NCBI GenBank assembly: GCA_046155895.1 | Contig: JBJXFB010000161.1 | Span: 1-6,758 of the forward strand | Source of the DNA: DASYPQ01 sp046155895 | GTDB lineage: Bacteria; Planctomycetota; UBA1135; GCA-002686595 | Direction of reading: 5' to 3' | DNA length: 6,758 bases | Part shown: in pieces, positions 1 through 6,067 of the stretch | Position numbering within the stretch: position 1 is the stretch's first letter | Layout of the letters: every line of letters starts with the position of its first letter | Notes under the pieces: generated by a model | What the model saw: the letters and a program-made list of their open reading frames with translations, nothing else | The model's database searches: none | What the model was told of the DNA's origin: nothing | Translations under genes and position numbers: made by a program

Positions 1-819
1 TCCCGCGCCGGATCGCCCGGCGCGGACGGCGAGGTGGAGGGATCCACGGGCTGCCGGAACATGATCGCGAGCGAGATCGTGCACGGCCGCGGGCTGGCAC
101 GGCCTTGGGCGGCGATCGCGCTCGGCGTGCTCGAGCGCCGCATCCTGGATCGAGTAGGCGACCTGGATGCGGATGGACAGCCTCCGACCGCTTCCGGCGC
201 CCAAGGAACCGAGCTCGTGCCGTCTCGGGCGTCGCGCGAGATCCTGCGCAAGTACTTCGCCGGCGCCCGGGCACGCACGCACATCGGCGCGGGCGCGCTC
301 GCGCTGGGTCTGTGCCGCGATCGGCGCGCCGTTCCGATGCTGATCGAACGCCTCGGCGACACGAGCGAGGACCAGGGACAGGGCTACATCGCGCTCGCGC
401 TGGGGATGATCGGGCAGCCGGAGGGGGTCGCGCCGCTCCAGGAGCTCGCGCGCACGGCCAAGTACCGCCCAGCGCTCCTCGAGCAGGTCGCGACGGGGCT
501 CGCGCTCCTCGGGAACAAGCTGACGTCGGTCGAGCTGGCCGAGCTCCTCGCGCAGGCGCAGGGGCAGTTCGCGCAGATCTCCTACTCGAACGCGCTCGGA
601 CGGATCGGTGACGACCGCGCGGTCGATCCGCTGCTGGAGATGATCGGACGCCAGCGGCTGACGTCATCGGCGCGCGGATTCGCTGCGGCGGCGCTCGGGC
701 AGGTGGCGGACGAGTCGCTCATGCCCTGGTACACGCCGATCTCGACCGACTTGAACTACCTGGCCCGGACGTCGACCCTGATCGCGGGCGATGGATCGGG
801 GCTGCTCGAGATCCTGTAG
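1..819 (+). CDS. HEAT-repeat protein, 3' portion (5' truncated by window edge)
   Basis: The frame is open from the first base to the TAG at 817-819. A GTG at 34 is the first possible start inside the window, but the reading frame continues upstream and I see no ribosome binding site before it, so the gene most likely begins outside. The translation shows successive amphipathic helix pairs typical of HEAT/PBS-lyase-type repeats. Examples are ARPWAAIALGVLE, AGALALGLCRDRRAVPMLIE, IALALGMIGQPEGVAPLQEL, SNALGRIGDDRAVDPLLEMI and a last ARGFAAAALGQVADE. Each has the Ala/Leu-rich first helix, a G-x-x-x-D/P turn and an A-V-x-x-L second helix. Such repeats form solenoid scaffolds for protein-protein binding, and no catalytic motif is visible. 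The visible part has no transmembrane segment; a signal peptide, if any, would lie upstream. The C-terminus ends shortly after the final repeat. The next gene starts 47 bp downstream on the same strand, so co-transcription is possible. The repeat fold is well supported; the specific partner is unknown. Confidence 0.85.
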   Translation, partial: SRAGSPGADGEVEGSTGCRNMIASEIVHGRGLARPWAAIALGVLERRILDRVGDLDADGQPPTASGAQGTELVPSRASREILRKYFAGARARTHIGAGALALGLCRDRRAVPMLIERLGDTSEDQGQGYIALALGMIGQPEGVAPLQELARTAKYRPALLEQVATGLALLGNKLTSVELAELLAQAQGQFAQISYSNALGRIGDDRAVDPLLEMIGRQRLTSSARGFAAAALGQVADESLMPWYTPISTDLNYLARTSTLIAGDGSGLLEIL

Positions 820-866
820 CGGTCCGCGCGGCGCGCCCCCCGCGCACCGAGGTATCATCTCTCGGA

Positions 867-2267
867 GTGGGTTCCTTCCACGCTTCGATCCTCGTCTGGG
901 CCTGCCTCGCACCGGTCGCAGGGGCGCAGGATTCGCCGTGGAGCTCCGCTGAAGGTCCCTTCGAGGATCGCCGGGACATCGCGGTCGTCGAACGGCCGGG
1001 ATCGGAGCTCCGGGCCGACGGAGATCGCATCCTGCGCCGGAGGAACGGCAGCGAAGCCGCGCTCGCATGCACGGATCCAGCGGGAACGGGGGCGATCCGC
1101 GACCTCGCGCTCGACCCGGCCGGCCTCGTCTTCGTCGCGGCCGAGCGAGGGCTCTTCGTCGTCTCCGCGGAGGTCGACGCGCTCGATCCGGTGAAGCTCG
1201 CCGAGGGCGCGCCCAAGGGCATCCCTCGCTCCGTGTTCGTCGACGCGCGGCGCCGCCTGTGGATCGCCACGGAACAGGAGATCGGCGTCGTCGACCCGAG
1301 CTTCGGCTGGGGCCGGACGATGAGCCTCGAGGACGGGCTGCCGGGCGGACCGCCCTACCGTCTCGCTGGCGAGCCGGACGACACGCTGCTCGTCGAGACT
1401 TCCTCCGGCGTCTTCCGCTACCGGCCCGACCAGGGTCCCGCTCCCGTCGTCACGCGCATCGAAGTCGACGGGAAGACCTTCGAGCCGGGCGAGACGGTGA
1501 CCGGCGTCTACGGGAAGACGATCTTCGTCGCCGCCGAGGGGCGCGCGCAGGGCGGAGCGAGCTTCCGCAGGCGGCTCGACCGGCACCACGTCTGGCGCGA
1601 GTTCGGCGTCGAGCCGATCGAGGACATCCATCCGGGCCAGCACGTGCTCGAGGTGATCGCCATCGACCGCGACCTGCGGCGATCGGCGCCCGCGACGATC
1701 CCGATCTCCTTCGACCTCCCGCCGCAGTACGAGAAGGCGTTCGTGCTGAAGATCGGCGTGATCCTGGTCGCGCTCGTCACGGCGCTCTTCGCCTGGCGCG
1801 CGCGGCGAAGCGGCGGCGGGCGGGCAGCCTGGATCCGAGCGCCGATCTCCGCCGCGATCGCGATCGCGATCGGCGTGCAGGTCCTCGCGGGGATCGTTCC
1901 GCACGCGAAGGGCTGGCCGTTCATGGGGTTCTCGATGTACACCAACACGTACGGCGAGAACTGGGTCATCTACGACGGCGGAGTGTTCGGGATCGAGCCC
2001 GGCGGCACGACGCGGAAGCTCCAGTACCACGGCGTCGTCGCGTTCGCCGACGACCGCTGGCAGGTGATCGGGCCGATCATCGACGGAGGGCCGGGGTTCT
2101 CGCGCGAATGGGTCGAGCGCTACAACGCTCTGCACCCTTCCGAGGAGATCGTCGGGCTCCAGGCGCGCGCGGATCGCAGGCGATTGACGGCGGAGGGTCC
2201 CGTGGAGATCGCCCCGCTCGTGTTCAGCTCGTGGCGCGCGCCGGAGGGGACCGATGGCCGGCGCTAG
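867..2267 (+). CDS. Exported propeller/Y_Y_Y-like protein with two TM segments and a C-terminal HTTM-partner-like region
   Basis: The 466-aa product starts at GTG 867. This start gives a clear signal peptide (residues 1-20, hydrophobic ILVWACLAPVAGA with a likely AGA|Q cleavage) and no upstream in-frame start exists after the previous gene. The RBS is weak (GAGG at 849-852 is rather far). Residues about 75-188 contain three stretches like two-component-regulator propeller repeats: DLALDPAGLVFVAAERGLF, SVFVDARRRLWIATEQEIGV, and a third ending TSSGVFRYRP. Residues about 195-285 (VTRIEVDGKTFEPGET to the HPGQHVLEVIAIDRD strand) look like a Y_Y_Y domain, the beta-sandwich that usually follows such propellers. 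Transmembrane helices lie at about 292-312 and 327-345. The last 120 residues begin with HAKGWPFMGFSMYTNTYGEN and hold no histidine kinase or other known output domain. From memory, WPF-x(3-4)-MY(S/T) segments occur in small proteins beside HTTM genes. The stop overlaps the next gene by 14 bp, so the two are probably co-translated. The architecture is moderately sure; the function is unknown. Confidence 0.85.
   Translation: MGSFHASILVWACLAPVAGAQDSPWSSAEGPFEDRRDIAVVERPGSELRADGDRILRRRNGSEAALACTDPAGTGAIRDLALDPAGLVFVAAERGLFVVSAEVDALDPVKLAEGAPKGIPRSVFVDARRRLWIATEQEIGVVDPSFGWGRTMSLEDGLPGGPPYRLAGEPDDTLLVETSSGVFRYRPDQGPAPVVTRIEVDGKTFEPGETVTGVYGKTIFVAAEGRAQGGASFRRRLDRHHVWREFGVEPIEDIHPGQHVLEVIAIDRDLRRSAPATIPISFDLPPQYEKAFVLKIGVILVALVTALFAWRARRSGGGRAAWIRAPISAAIAIAIGVQVLAGIVPHAKGWPFMGFSMYTNTYGENWVIYDGGVFGIEPGGTTRKLQYHGVVAFADDRWQVIGPIIDGGPGFSREWVERYNALHPSEEIVGLQARADRRRLTAEGPVEIAPLVFSSWRAPEGTDGRR
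2243..2249 (+). promoter_or_regulatory. Shine-Dalgarno site for the HTTM-DCC gene
   Basis: GGAGGGG lies four bases before the ATG at 2254, inside the end of the upstream coding region. It is the strongest ribosome binding site in the window. It decides the start at 2254 over the in-frame ATG at 2278, and it supports direct translational linkage with the preceding gene. Confidence 0.75.
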
Positions 2268-3723
2268 CGCGGCAGGCATGGCTTCCGCGCGAACGGGCGC
2301 GCTGTCCGGCTGGGATCGCTACTGGTTCGGCGAGGGATCGCTGGTTCGGCTCGGCGCGTTCCGGATCGTGATGCTCCTGACGGCGCTCTACGCCGTGAAC
2401 CAGAACCGGATGGGCGTGTTCCAGCACGCCGACGAGATCGGGAAGGAGCTCACCTCGCGCGTGTGGGACCCGATCTACGCGTTCCAGGTGCTCGGGATCG
2501 AGCCGATGGGCCCGACGAGCGCGCGGATCGCGTGGGTGGCGCTGTGGATCGCACTGTGGATGGGGATCCTCGGCCTGTGGACGCGGCTCTCGTGCGCGGT
2601 CGCAGCCGTGCTGACGTTCCTCTGGATCGGGACGAGCTATTCGTTCGGCAAGCCGCACCACGACTGCGTGGCGCTGATGTTCGGATTGCTGGCGCTCCCC
2701 CTCGCGCCGGTCGGCGCGCGGTTGTCGATCGACTCCTGGCTGGCACGTTACCGGCCAGCGAAGCGCGGAGAGGACCCCGTTGGGGCCCCGACGAGCGCAC
2801 CGTGGGCCGCGCTGCCCTGGCGCGTCACGCAGTGGACGGCCGCGATCGGCTACTTCTTCGCCGGATCGAGCAAGATCTGGATCGGCGGGATCGGCTGGGC
2901 GAACGGTTACACGCTGCAGGGGACGATGCTCGAATTCAACGCACCGTGGACCGCGACGCTCGCGCAGAGCGTGTTCGTGTGCCTGGTGATGTCGATCGGA
3001 CTGCTGGCGGTGCAGGCGACGTTCCCGCTGGTGTTCCTGTGGAGGCCGCTGCGGTGGTTCTACGTGCCGATGGGGGCCGTCTTCCACCTCGTGTCGTGGA
3101 TGACGTTGTCGACGGGGACGTTCATCAGCTTGTGGTTCACGCTGGTGTGCTTCGTGGAGCTCGAGAAGGTGCCCGCGTTCGTGAAGAGGCACGTGCTCGA
3201 GGGCCGCGCGACGCTGCGAGCCCTGTGGGCGGTGCTGGTGTTCGGGACGGCCGCGTTCTGCGTGTGGCTGTACTGCGGGCTCTTCCACCACGCGTTCGAG
3301 TGGGCTCTCGTGCCGCTGGTCGCCGCGATCGTGATCGCGATGTGGCCGCGCTCCCAGATGCACGTGATCTACGACGGCGGCTGCGGGATCTGCCGCGCGA
3401 CGATGGCGTGGGTGGCGGCGCTCGACTGGTCGAGACGGTTGACGATCGTGGACCTGCACCGCTGGGACGAGGTCAAGCAGATCCACGCGGGCCTCGACCG
3501 CGACGCGTGCATCCGCGACATGCACGGAGTGACGGCGAGCGGGAAGATCCTGGTCGGCTACGACGCCTACCGCGCGATGGCGGCGCGGACGCCGCTGCTC
3601 TTCTGGTTCGCGCCGATCATGGCGTTGCCGGGCGTGAGCCACGTCGGGCGAAGGATCTACCGCCACGTCGCTGACAACCGCGGAACGACGTCGTGCGCGG
3701 CCCCTGGTGCGCCGGCGCGGTAG
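2254..3723 (+). CDS. HTTM domain membrane protein with C-terminal DCC (DUF393) thioredoxin-like domain
   Basis: The 489-aa multi-pass protein starts at ATG 2254, chosen by the GGAGGGG site just before it. Residues about 20-366 form an HTTM domain, the bacterial relative of vitamin K-dependent gamma-carboxylase. Hydrophobic segments lie at about 33-50, 90-128, 138-155, 191-206, 233-262, 270-303, 320-343 and 349-366. Recognisable family features are FGKPHHD (residues 131-137), GYFFAGSSKIWIGG with Lys207, and GAVFHLVSW with His278. Residues 370-480 are a DCC1-like (DUF393) domain: HVIYDGGCGICRA gives the D-G-x-C-x-x-C motif with Cys377 and Cys380, which suggests thiol-disulfide redox activity, followed by VDLHRWDE and an A-Y-R-A-M-A-A-R-T-P segment normal for the family. 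The DCC domain follows the last helix directly, so on a membrane model it probably lies on one defined face; which face I cannot tell. The HTTM reaction in bacteria is largely unknown, so carboxylase activity is not claimed. The gene overlaps the preceding one by 14 bp; the next gene begins 20 bp downstream. Confidence 0.92.
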   Translation: MAGASAAGMASARTGALSGWDRYWFGEGSLVRLGAFRIVMLLTALYAVNQNRMGVFQHADEIGKELTSRVWDPIYAFQVLGIEPMGPTSARIAWVALWIALWMGILGLWTRLSCAVAAVLTFLWIGTSYSFGKPHHDCVALMFGLLALPLAPVGARLSIDSWLARYRPAKRGEDPVGAPTSAPWAALPWRVTQWTAAIGYFFAGSSKIWIGGIGWANGYTLQGTMLEFNAPWTATLAQSVFVCLVMSIGLLAVQATFPLVFLWRPLRWFYVPMGAVFHLVSWMTLSTGTFISLWFTLVCFVELEKVPAFVKRHVLEGRATLRALWAVLVFGTAAFCVWLYCGLFHHAFEWALVPLVAAIVIAMWPRSQMHVIYDGGCGICRATMAWVAALDWSRRLTIVDLHRWDEVKQIHAGLDRDACIRDMHGVTASGKILVGYDAYRAMAARTPLLFWFAPIMALPGVSHVGRRIYRHVADNRGTTSCAAPGAPAR

Positions 3724-3738
3724 GTTGATCGGGCCTAC
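3720..3738 (+). other. Small inverted repeat across the HTTM-DCC stop codon
   Basis: GTAGG (3720-3724) and CCTAC (3734-3738) can pair around a 9-base loop. The stem contains the TAG stop of the HTTM-DCC gene and ends five bases before the next ATG, so in mRNA it could mask initiation at 3744. There is no T run, so it is not a classical terminator. The stem is short and may be chance. Confidence 0.3.
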
Positions 3739-3743
3739 GAAGC

Positions 3744-4451
3744 ATGCGACTCCGTCCGAGCCTTTGGATTCCCTTCGCGGCGGCTCCTCTATGGGGAGGC
3801 ATCACGGTCGTTCCGGGCGGAGACGAGGAGACGTTCGTCTTCTACTCCGCCTTGGCCCTGGTGATCGCGGGAATGGCCGTGACGACGACGACGCTGATGC
3901 GTCGTGGACCGATGATCCTCTGGGTCACCGCGAGCCTGGCCTTCTCATGGGGAGCTGTCTCCCTCGTCGTGAGCAGCGACGGACAGTCGCTCGTCGAATG
4001 GATGCTCTACTTCTTCGGCGGTCTCGTGTTCGGCATTCTCACCGTGGCAACGGGAGTCGTGCTCGTAGCTCGAGGCACCCGATCAGGTCTGCCATTGTGG
4101 AGAATCCTGCCCGCTCCCTTCGTGCTGCAGCTTCTCTTCCTGTTCTTCGTGTTCGTAGGCGTCAGCTTCGGACTGGCTTTCAGGGCTCGCTTCGCGGTCA
4201 GTCGGCCGGCGCTCGAAGCTGCGGCACTCGATGTGCGATCTGGATCGCACGCCCCCGCTCCCGGAAGGATCGGCCTCTTTCATGTAGCCGAGATCGACCG
4301 TGCTGGCGACTCAGTCCGATTCATCGTCGGCGAGGCTGGACTCGACCACTGCGGACTGGTCCACAGTCCGCGACGCGAGCCTCCTGTCGTCGGGGAGGAC
4401 TCGTACGAGCATCTGCAGGGTCCCTGGTGGTTCTGGCATCGTAGCTGGTAG
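3744..4451 (+). CDS. Uncharacterised 235-aa membrane protein with conserved-looking C-terminal tail
   Basis: I do not recognise the family. The product has several hydrophobic segments: about 7-22, 33-51, 57-76, 86-109 and 123-146, the last being very rich in L and F (VLQLLFLFFVFVGVSFGLAF). Residues about 147-235 are soluble: a short linker, a predicted beta-rich part (GRIGLFHVAEIDRAGDSVRF), then GLVHSPRREPPVVGEDSYEH and a Trp-rich terminus. This tail, with its PP-V-V-G-E-D-x-Y-x-H-L pattern, looks like a conserved motif and recalls hypothetical proteins seen in actinobacteria and others; that is memory only. The ATG at 3744 lacks a good Shine-Dalgarno site and lies 20 bp after the preceding stop, so translation may depend on upstream ribosomes. 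The alternative overlapping frame (3707-4444) encodes an Arg/Ser-rich product without domains, so this hydrophobic frame is preferred. Third codon positions are noticeably less G/C-biased than in the gene before, which could mean a different origin. Confidence 0.75.
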   Translation: MRLRPSLWIPFAAAPLWGGITVVPGGDEETFVFYSALALVIAGMAVTTTTLMRRGPMILWVTASLAFSWGAVSLVVSSDGQSLVEWMLYFFGGLVFGILTVATGVVLVARGTRSGLPLWRILPAPFVLQLLFLFFVFVGVSFGLAFRARFAVSRPALEAAALDVRSGSHAPAPGRIGLFHVAEIDRAGDSVRFIVGEAGLDHCGLVHSPRREPPVVGEDSYEHLQGPWWFWHRSW

Positions 4452-4575
4452 CGGCCCCGGAACCGCGAGCGAGGCAGGTTCGCGCTCAGCCCCTCACGGC
4501 ATCGCGTCGACTCATTGCGTGTTCCGTTGCTTCACGCGCGGCCGGGAGCGGCGCAACGCGAGCCACGGAGAAGCT

Positions 4576-4612
4576 CCTGGGGCCGAGCTCCCAGGCCCGC
4601 CTCGGCATTTTT
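4576..4612 (+). terminator. Putative intrinsic terminator with an overlapping alternative hairpin
   Basis: GCCGAG (4582-4587) and CTCGGC (4601-4606) form a 6-bp stem with a 13-base loop, followed by one A and five T (4608-4612). This arrangement fits a Rho-independent terminator on the plus strand after the 235-aa membrane protein. A second possible stem, CCTGGG (4576-4581) with CCCAGG (4590-4595), interleaves with the first. The two could compete or form a compact pseudoknot. It is the only T5 run in the 252-bp gap between the two genes. Confidence 0.5.
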
Positions 4613-4703
4613 CCGGGATTGTGATGTCACTGCTCCGAGCTGCCCAGGTCGAGCCAGTCGAACGGGTTCCTGAACGATCCCGAATTCGCGGCCTTCACCT
4701 ACC

Positions 4704-5324
4704 ATGCTCACGACGGAGAGCCTCCTTGTAGTCTTGCTCCTGCTCCCGGGCTTCCTGGCCGGACGAGTCTTCTCCCTCGTGGCGATCCAGAGGCGCAGGT
4801 CCACGCTCGACACGCTCGGGGAAATCGTCCTGCTCGAGTTCCTGATCGTCTGTACCTACGGAATCGGCAGCGATCATCTGGGGTGGATGCCTGCTCTCGT
4901 GTGGCCGACTCCCCAGGACCTCGAGAGTGGGACCGTCGACATCCTCCGCGCGAACGGGCGCGCTCTCGCCTCCCTACTCGGCCTTGCCGTCCTGTCCGGG
5001 GTGGCCCTCGGCTGGCTCCACAATCTGGATCAGCCGCTGGGACTCCTGCGCCATCTCGGCATCACGAAGCAGTCGACCCATGCGACCGTTTGGCAGGCCA
5101 CCCTCTACGAGTACGGACGTTGGGTTGTCGTCCACCTGGACTCCGGGGATCGGATCGTGGGCTGGCCGAGGCAGTTCTCGGACACTCCCGAAGAAGGGGC
5201 GCTCTTTCTCTCCGAAGCGGCATTCATCGGGGAAGACAATGATCTGAGTGAGATCCAGGGCCCGGGCATCTTGCTCACTCGGGAATCGCGCATCAGGATG
5301 ATCGAGTTCCTGGACATGAGGTGA
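4704..5324 (+). CDS. DUF6338-type membrane protein
   Basis: The 206-aa product begins at ATG 4704; an in-frame TGA at 4671 leaves no earlier start. No clear ribosome binding site precedes it, so a leaderless or weakly initiated mRNA is possible. The N-terminal half is membrane-embedded: hydrophobic segments at about 6-27, 39-56 and 87-105. The C-terminal half is a soluble, probably SH3-like beta domain. It contains STHATVWQATLYEYGRWVVV, LDSGDRIVGWPRQFSDTPEE, then ALFLSEAAFI and GPGILLTRESRIRMIEFL. The order W-V-V-V-H-L-x-S/D-G-x-R-x-x-G-W-P-x-x-x-S-D-x-P-E-E-G, followed by an L-F-L-x-x-A strand and a P-G-I-L-L-T strand, is what I associate with DUF6338, a family of unknown function common in bacteria. 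The assignment is by recall, not search. The stop overlaps the GTG of a short downstream reading frame by four bases. Function unknown; no catalytic residues evident. Confidence 0.85.
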   Translation: MLTTESLLVVLLLLPGFLAGRVFSLVAIQRRRSTLDTLGEIVLLEFLIVCTYGIGSDHLGWMPALVWPTPQDLESGTVDILRANGRALASLLGLAVLSGVALGWLHNLDQPLGLLRHLGITKQSTHATVWQATLYEYGRWVVVHLDSGDRIVGWPRQFSDTPEEGALFLSEAAFIGEDNDLSEIQGPGILLTRESRIRMIEFLDMR

Positions 5325-5506
5325 ACGGACCCAAGCGAGGACTGGACATCATGGAGAGCAAACGCGACGCGAAGTCGCCCCCCTCGAAGCCTGAAACGCG
5401 CAAGGAGAAGCCGAGCGTGCGAGATACGAAGTGGGGCAAGAATCCCACACCGCACGGGGAGAGACCGCCCCCCACTCCGCTGCCGGGGCGTTCGAAGGGC
5501 CGGTAG
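5321..5506 (+). CDS. Short basic, proline-rich disordered protein coupled to the DUF6338 gene
   Basis: A 61-codon frame starts with GTG at 5321, sharing four bases (GTGA) with the stop of the DUF6338 gene. An internal ATG at 5351, with GAGG ten bases upstream, would give 51 residues and may be the true start. The product has no hydrophobic segment and no predicted fold. The first part is K/R/E/S-rich (MESKRDAKSPPSKPETRKEK), the middle has DTKWGKNPTPHGE, and the end is P/R/G-rich (PPPTPLPGRSKGR). The 4-base overlap is a typical sign of translational coupling, so it may act with its upstream partner, for instance as a cytoplasmic ligand of the soluble DUF6338 domain; this is inference. I have an unverified recollection that short proline-rich proteins accompany DUF6338 genes elsewhere. 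Coding status is less certain than for the larger genes because of its length and low complexity. Confidence 0.55.
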   Translation: MNGPKRGLDIMESKRDAKSPPSKPETRKEKPSVRDTKWGKNPTPHGERPPPTPLPGRSKGR

Positions 5507-5516
5507 TACGAGCCCC

Positions 5517-5531
5517 GTAGGCGAGGCCTAC
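5517..5531. terminator. Hairpin between convergent genes, possible bidirectional terminator
   Basis: GTAGGC (5517-5522) and GCCTAC (5526-5531) form a perfect 6-bp stem around a GAG loop. It sits in the 21-bp space between the short protein gene ending at 5506 and the cupin gene ending at 5528, and includes the cupin stop codon. There is no T run on either strand, so termination is only suggested by position and symmetry. Confidence 0.35.
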
Positions 5532-6067
5532 TCCCTCGCGACCTCCCAGATCTCCTTCCCGAAGTGGTCCCAAGGCAATCGCCCCTCGTCCGTGTCCTCG
5601 CCCGCCGAGAACTGCACGTCGACGAAGTAGATGATGGCCGTCGGACTCGCCGCGCGCAGGTTCCGGCATCCGTGCGCGACGCCCGGCGGGATTCTCACCA
5701 GCCGCGAGTTCCCGTCGCCGATGACGAAGCGCATCACCACGCCCTCCGTCGGTGATCCCTTCCGCACGTCCGCGAGCACGAGCAGCAGCTTGTCCGACGG
5801 CGGCACGTACCACACGTCCGTCTGCTTGGCGTGCAGGTGGAACGCTTTGATCGCCAGCGGATCGAGCAGGCTGTAGTTCACTTGCCGCACCGTGAACCCC
5901 GGCAGCTGCTTGTGCACGCCCGCGTCGAGCCGCCCGAGCTCCGTCATCGACCCGCCGTCGTCGTTGAAGCGCTTCAGCTCCACGATCTCGACGCCCTCGA
6001 TGCGCTTCTTCGCGGCGTAGTCCTGCTTGGCGTAGCTCTTCTTCGCCTGGTCGTTGAACTCGGGCAT
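5528..6067 (-). CDS. dTDP-4-dehydrorhamnose 3,5-epimerase-like cupin
   Basis: From the ATG at 6067 the product is 179 residues, a normal length for RmlC-type sugar epimerases; a TTG at 6103 would add 12 residues (MTSSGPSASLSR) and seems less likely. Neither start has a convincing ribosome binding site. Family marks in order: QVNYS at 62-66, KAFHLH at 74-79, WYVPP at 86-90, a cupin strand LLLVLADVRKGS, IPPGVAHG at 126-133, IIYFVDVQFS at 145-154, and EGRLPWD at 161-167. These match the RmlC order (Q-x-N-x-S, RGxHxQ, P-x-G-x-A-H-G-F, Y, then W-x-D/P). The usual RGxHxQ is replaced by KAFHLH, with His77 in the position of the catalytic histidine. Canonical members epimerise C3 and C5 of dTDP-4-keto-6-deoxyglucose in the cytoplasm for rhamnose synthesis. 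Here no rmlA, rmlB or rmlD is adjacent, so the substrate may be a different nucleotide sugar. Confidence 0.85.
   Translation of the reverse strand: MPEFNDQAKKSYAKQDYAAKKRIEGVEIVELKRFNDDGGSMTELGRLDAGVHKQLPGFTVRQVNYSLLDPLAIKAFHLHAKQTDVWYVPPSDKLLLVLADVRKGSPTEGVVMRFVIGDGNSRLVRIPPGVAHGCRNLRAASPTAIIYFVDVQFSAGEDTDEGRLPWDHFGKEIWEVARE

Noticed and set aside
1852..1874. Repeated GCGATC units resembling a short tandem repeat or HIP1-type sites
   Set aside because: The repeat simply encodes Ala-Ile-Ala-Ile-Ala-Ile-Gly in a transmembrane helix with preferred codons; there is no copy elsewhere suggesting a dispersed element.
855..2279. 474-codon open frame on the minus strand, antisense to the propeller protein gene
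   Set aside because: The product is Arg/Asp/Pro-rich with no hydrophobic core or domain. Long antisense frames are expected where third positions are nearly always G or C. The plus-strand frame has a signal peptide, domains and TM helices.
2224..3666. 480-codon open frame on the minus strand, antisense to the HTTM-DCC gene
   Set aside because: The translation is Arg/His/Asp/Pro-rich low complexity, a shadow of the strongly biased plus-strand gene, which has clear family motifs.
3707..4444. 245-codon plus-strand frame overlapping the 235-aa membrane protein
   Set aside because: It is Arg/Ser/Gly-rich without hydrophobic helices or motifs, and would overlap the end of the HTTM-DCC gene. The other frame gives a coherent membrane protein with a structured tail.
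4621..4630. GTGATGTCAC, a small palindrome-like site in the gap before DUF6338
   Set aside because: The arms are four bases with a two-base spacer, which does not match a CRP/FNR spacing or another operator I can name, and there is only one copy.
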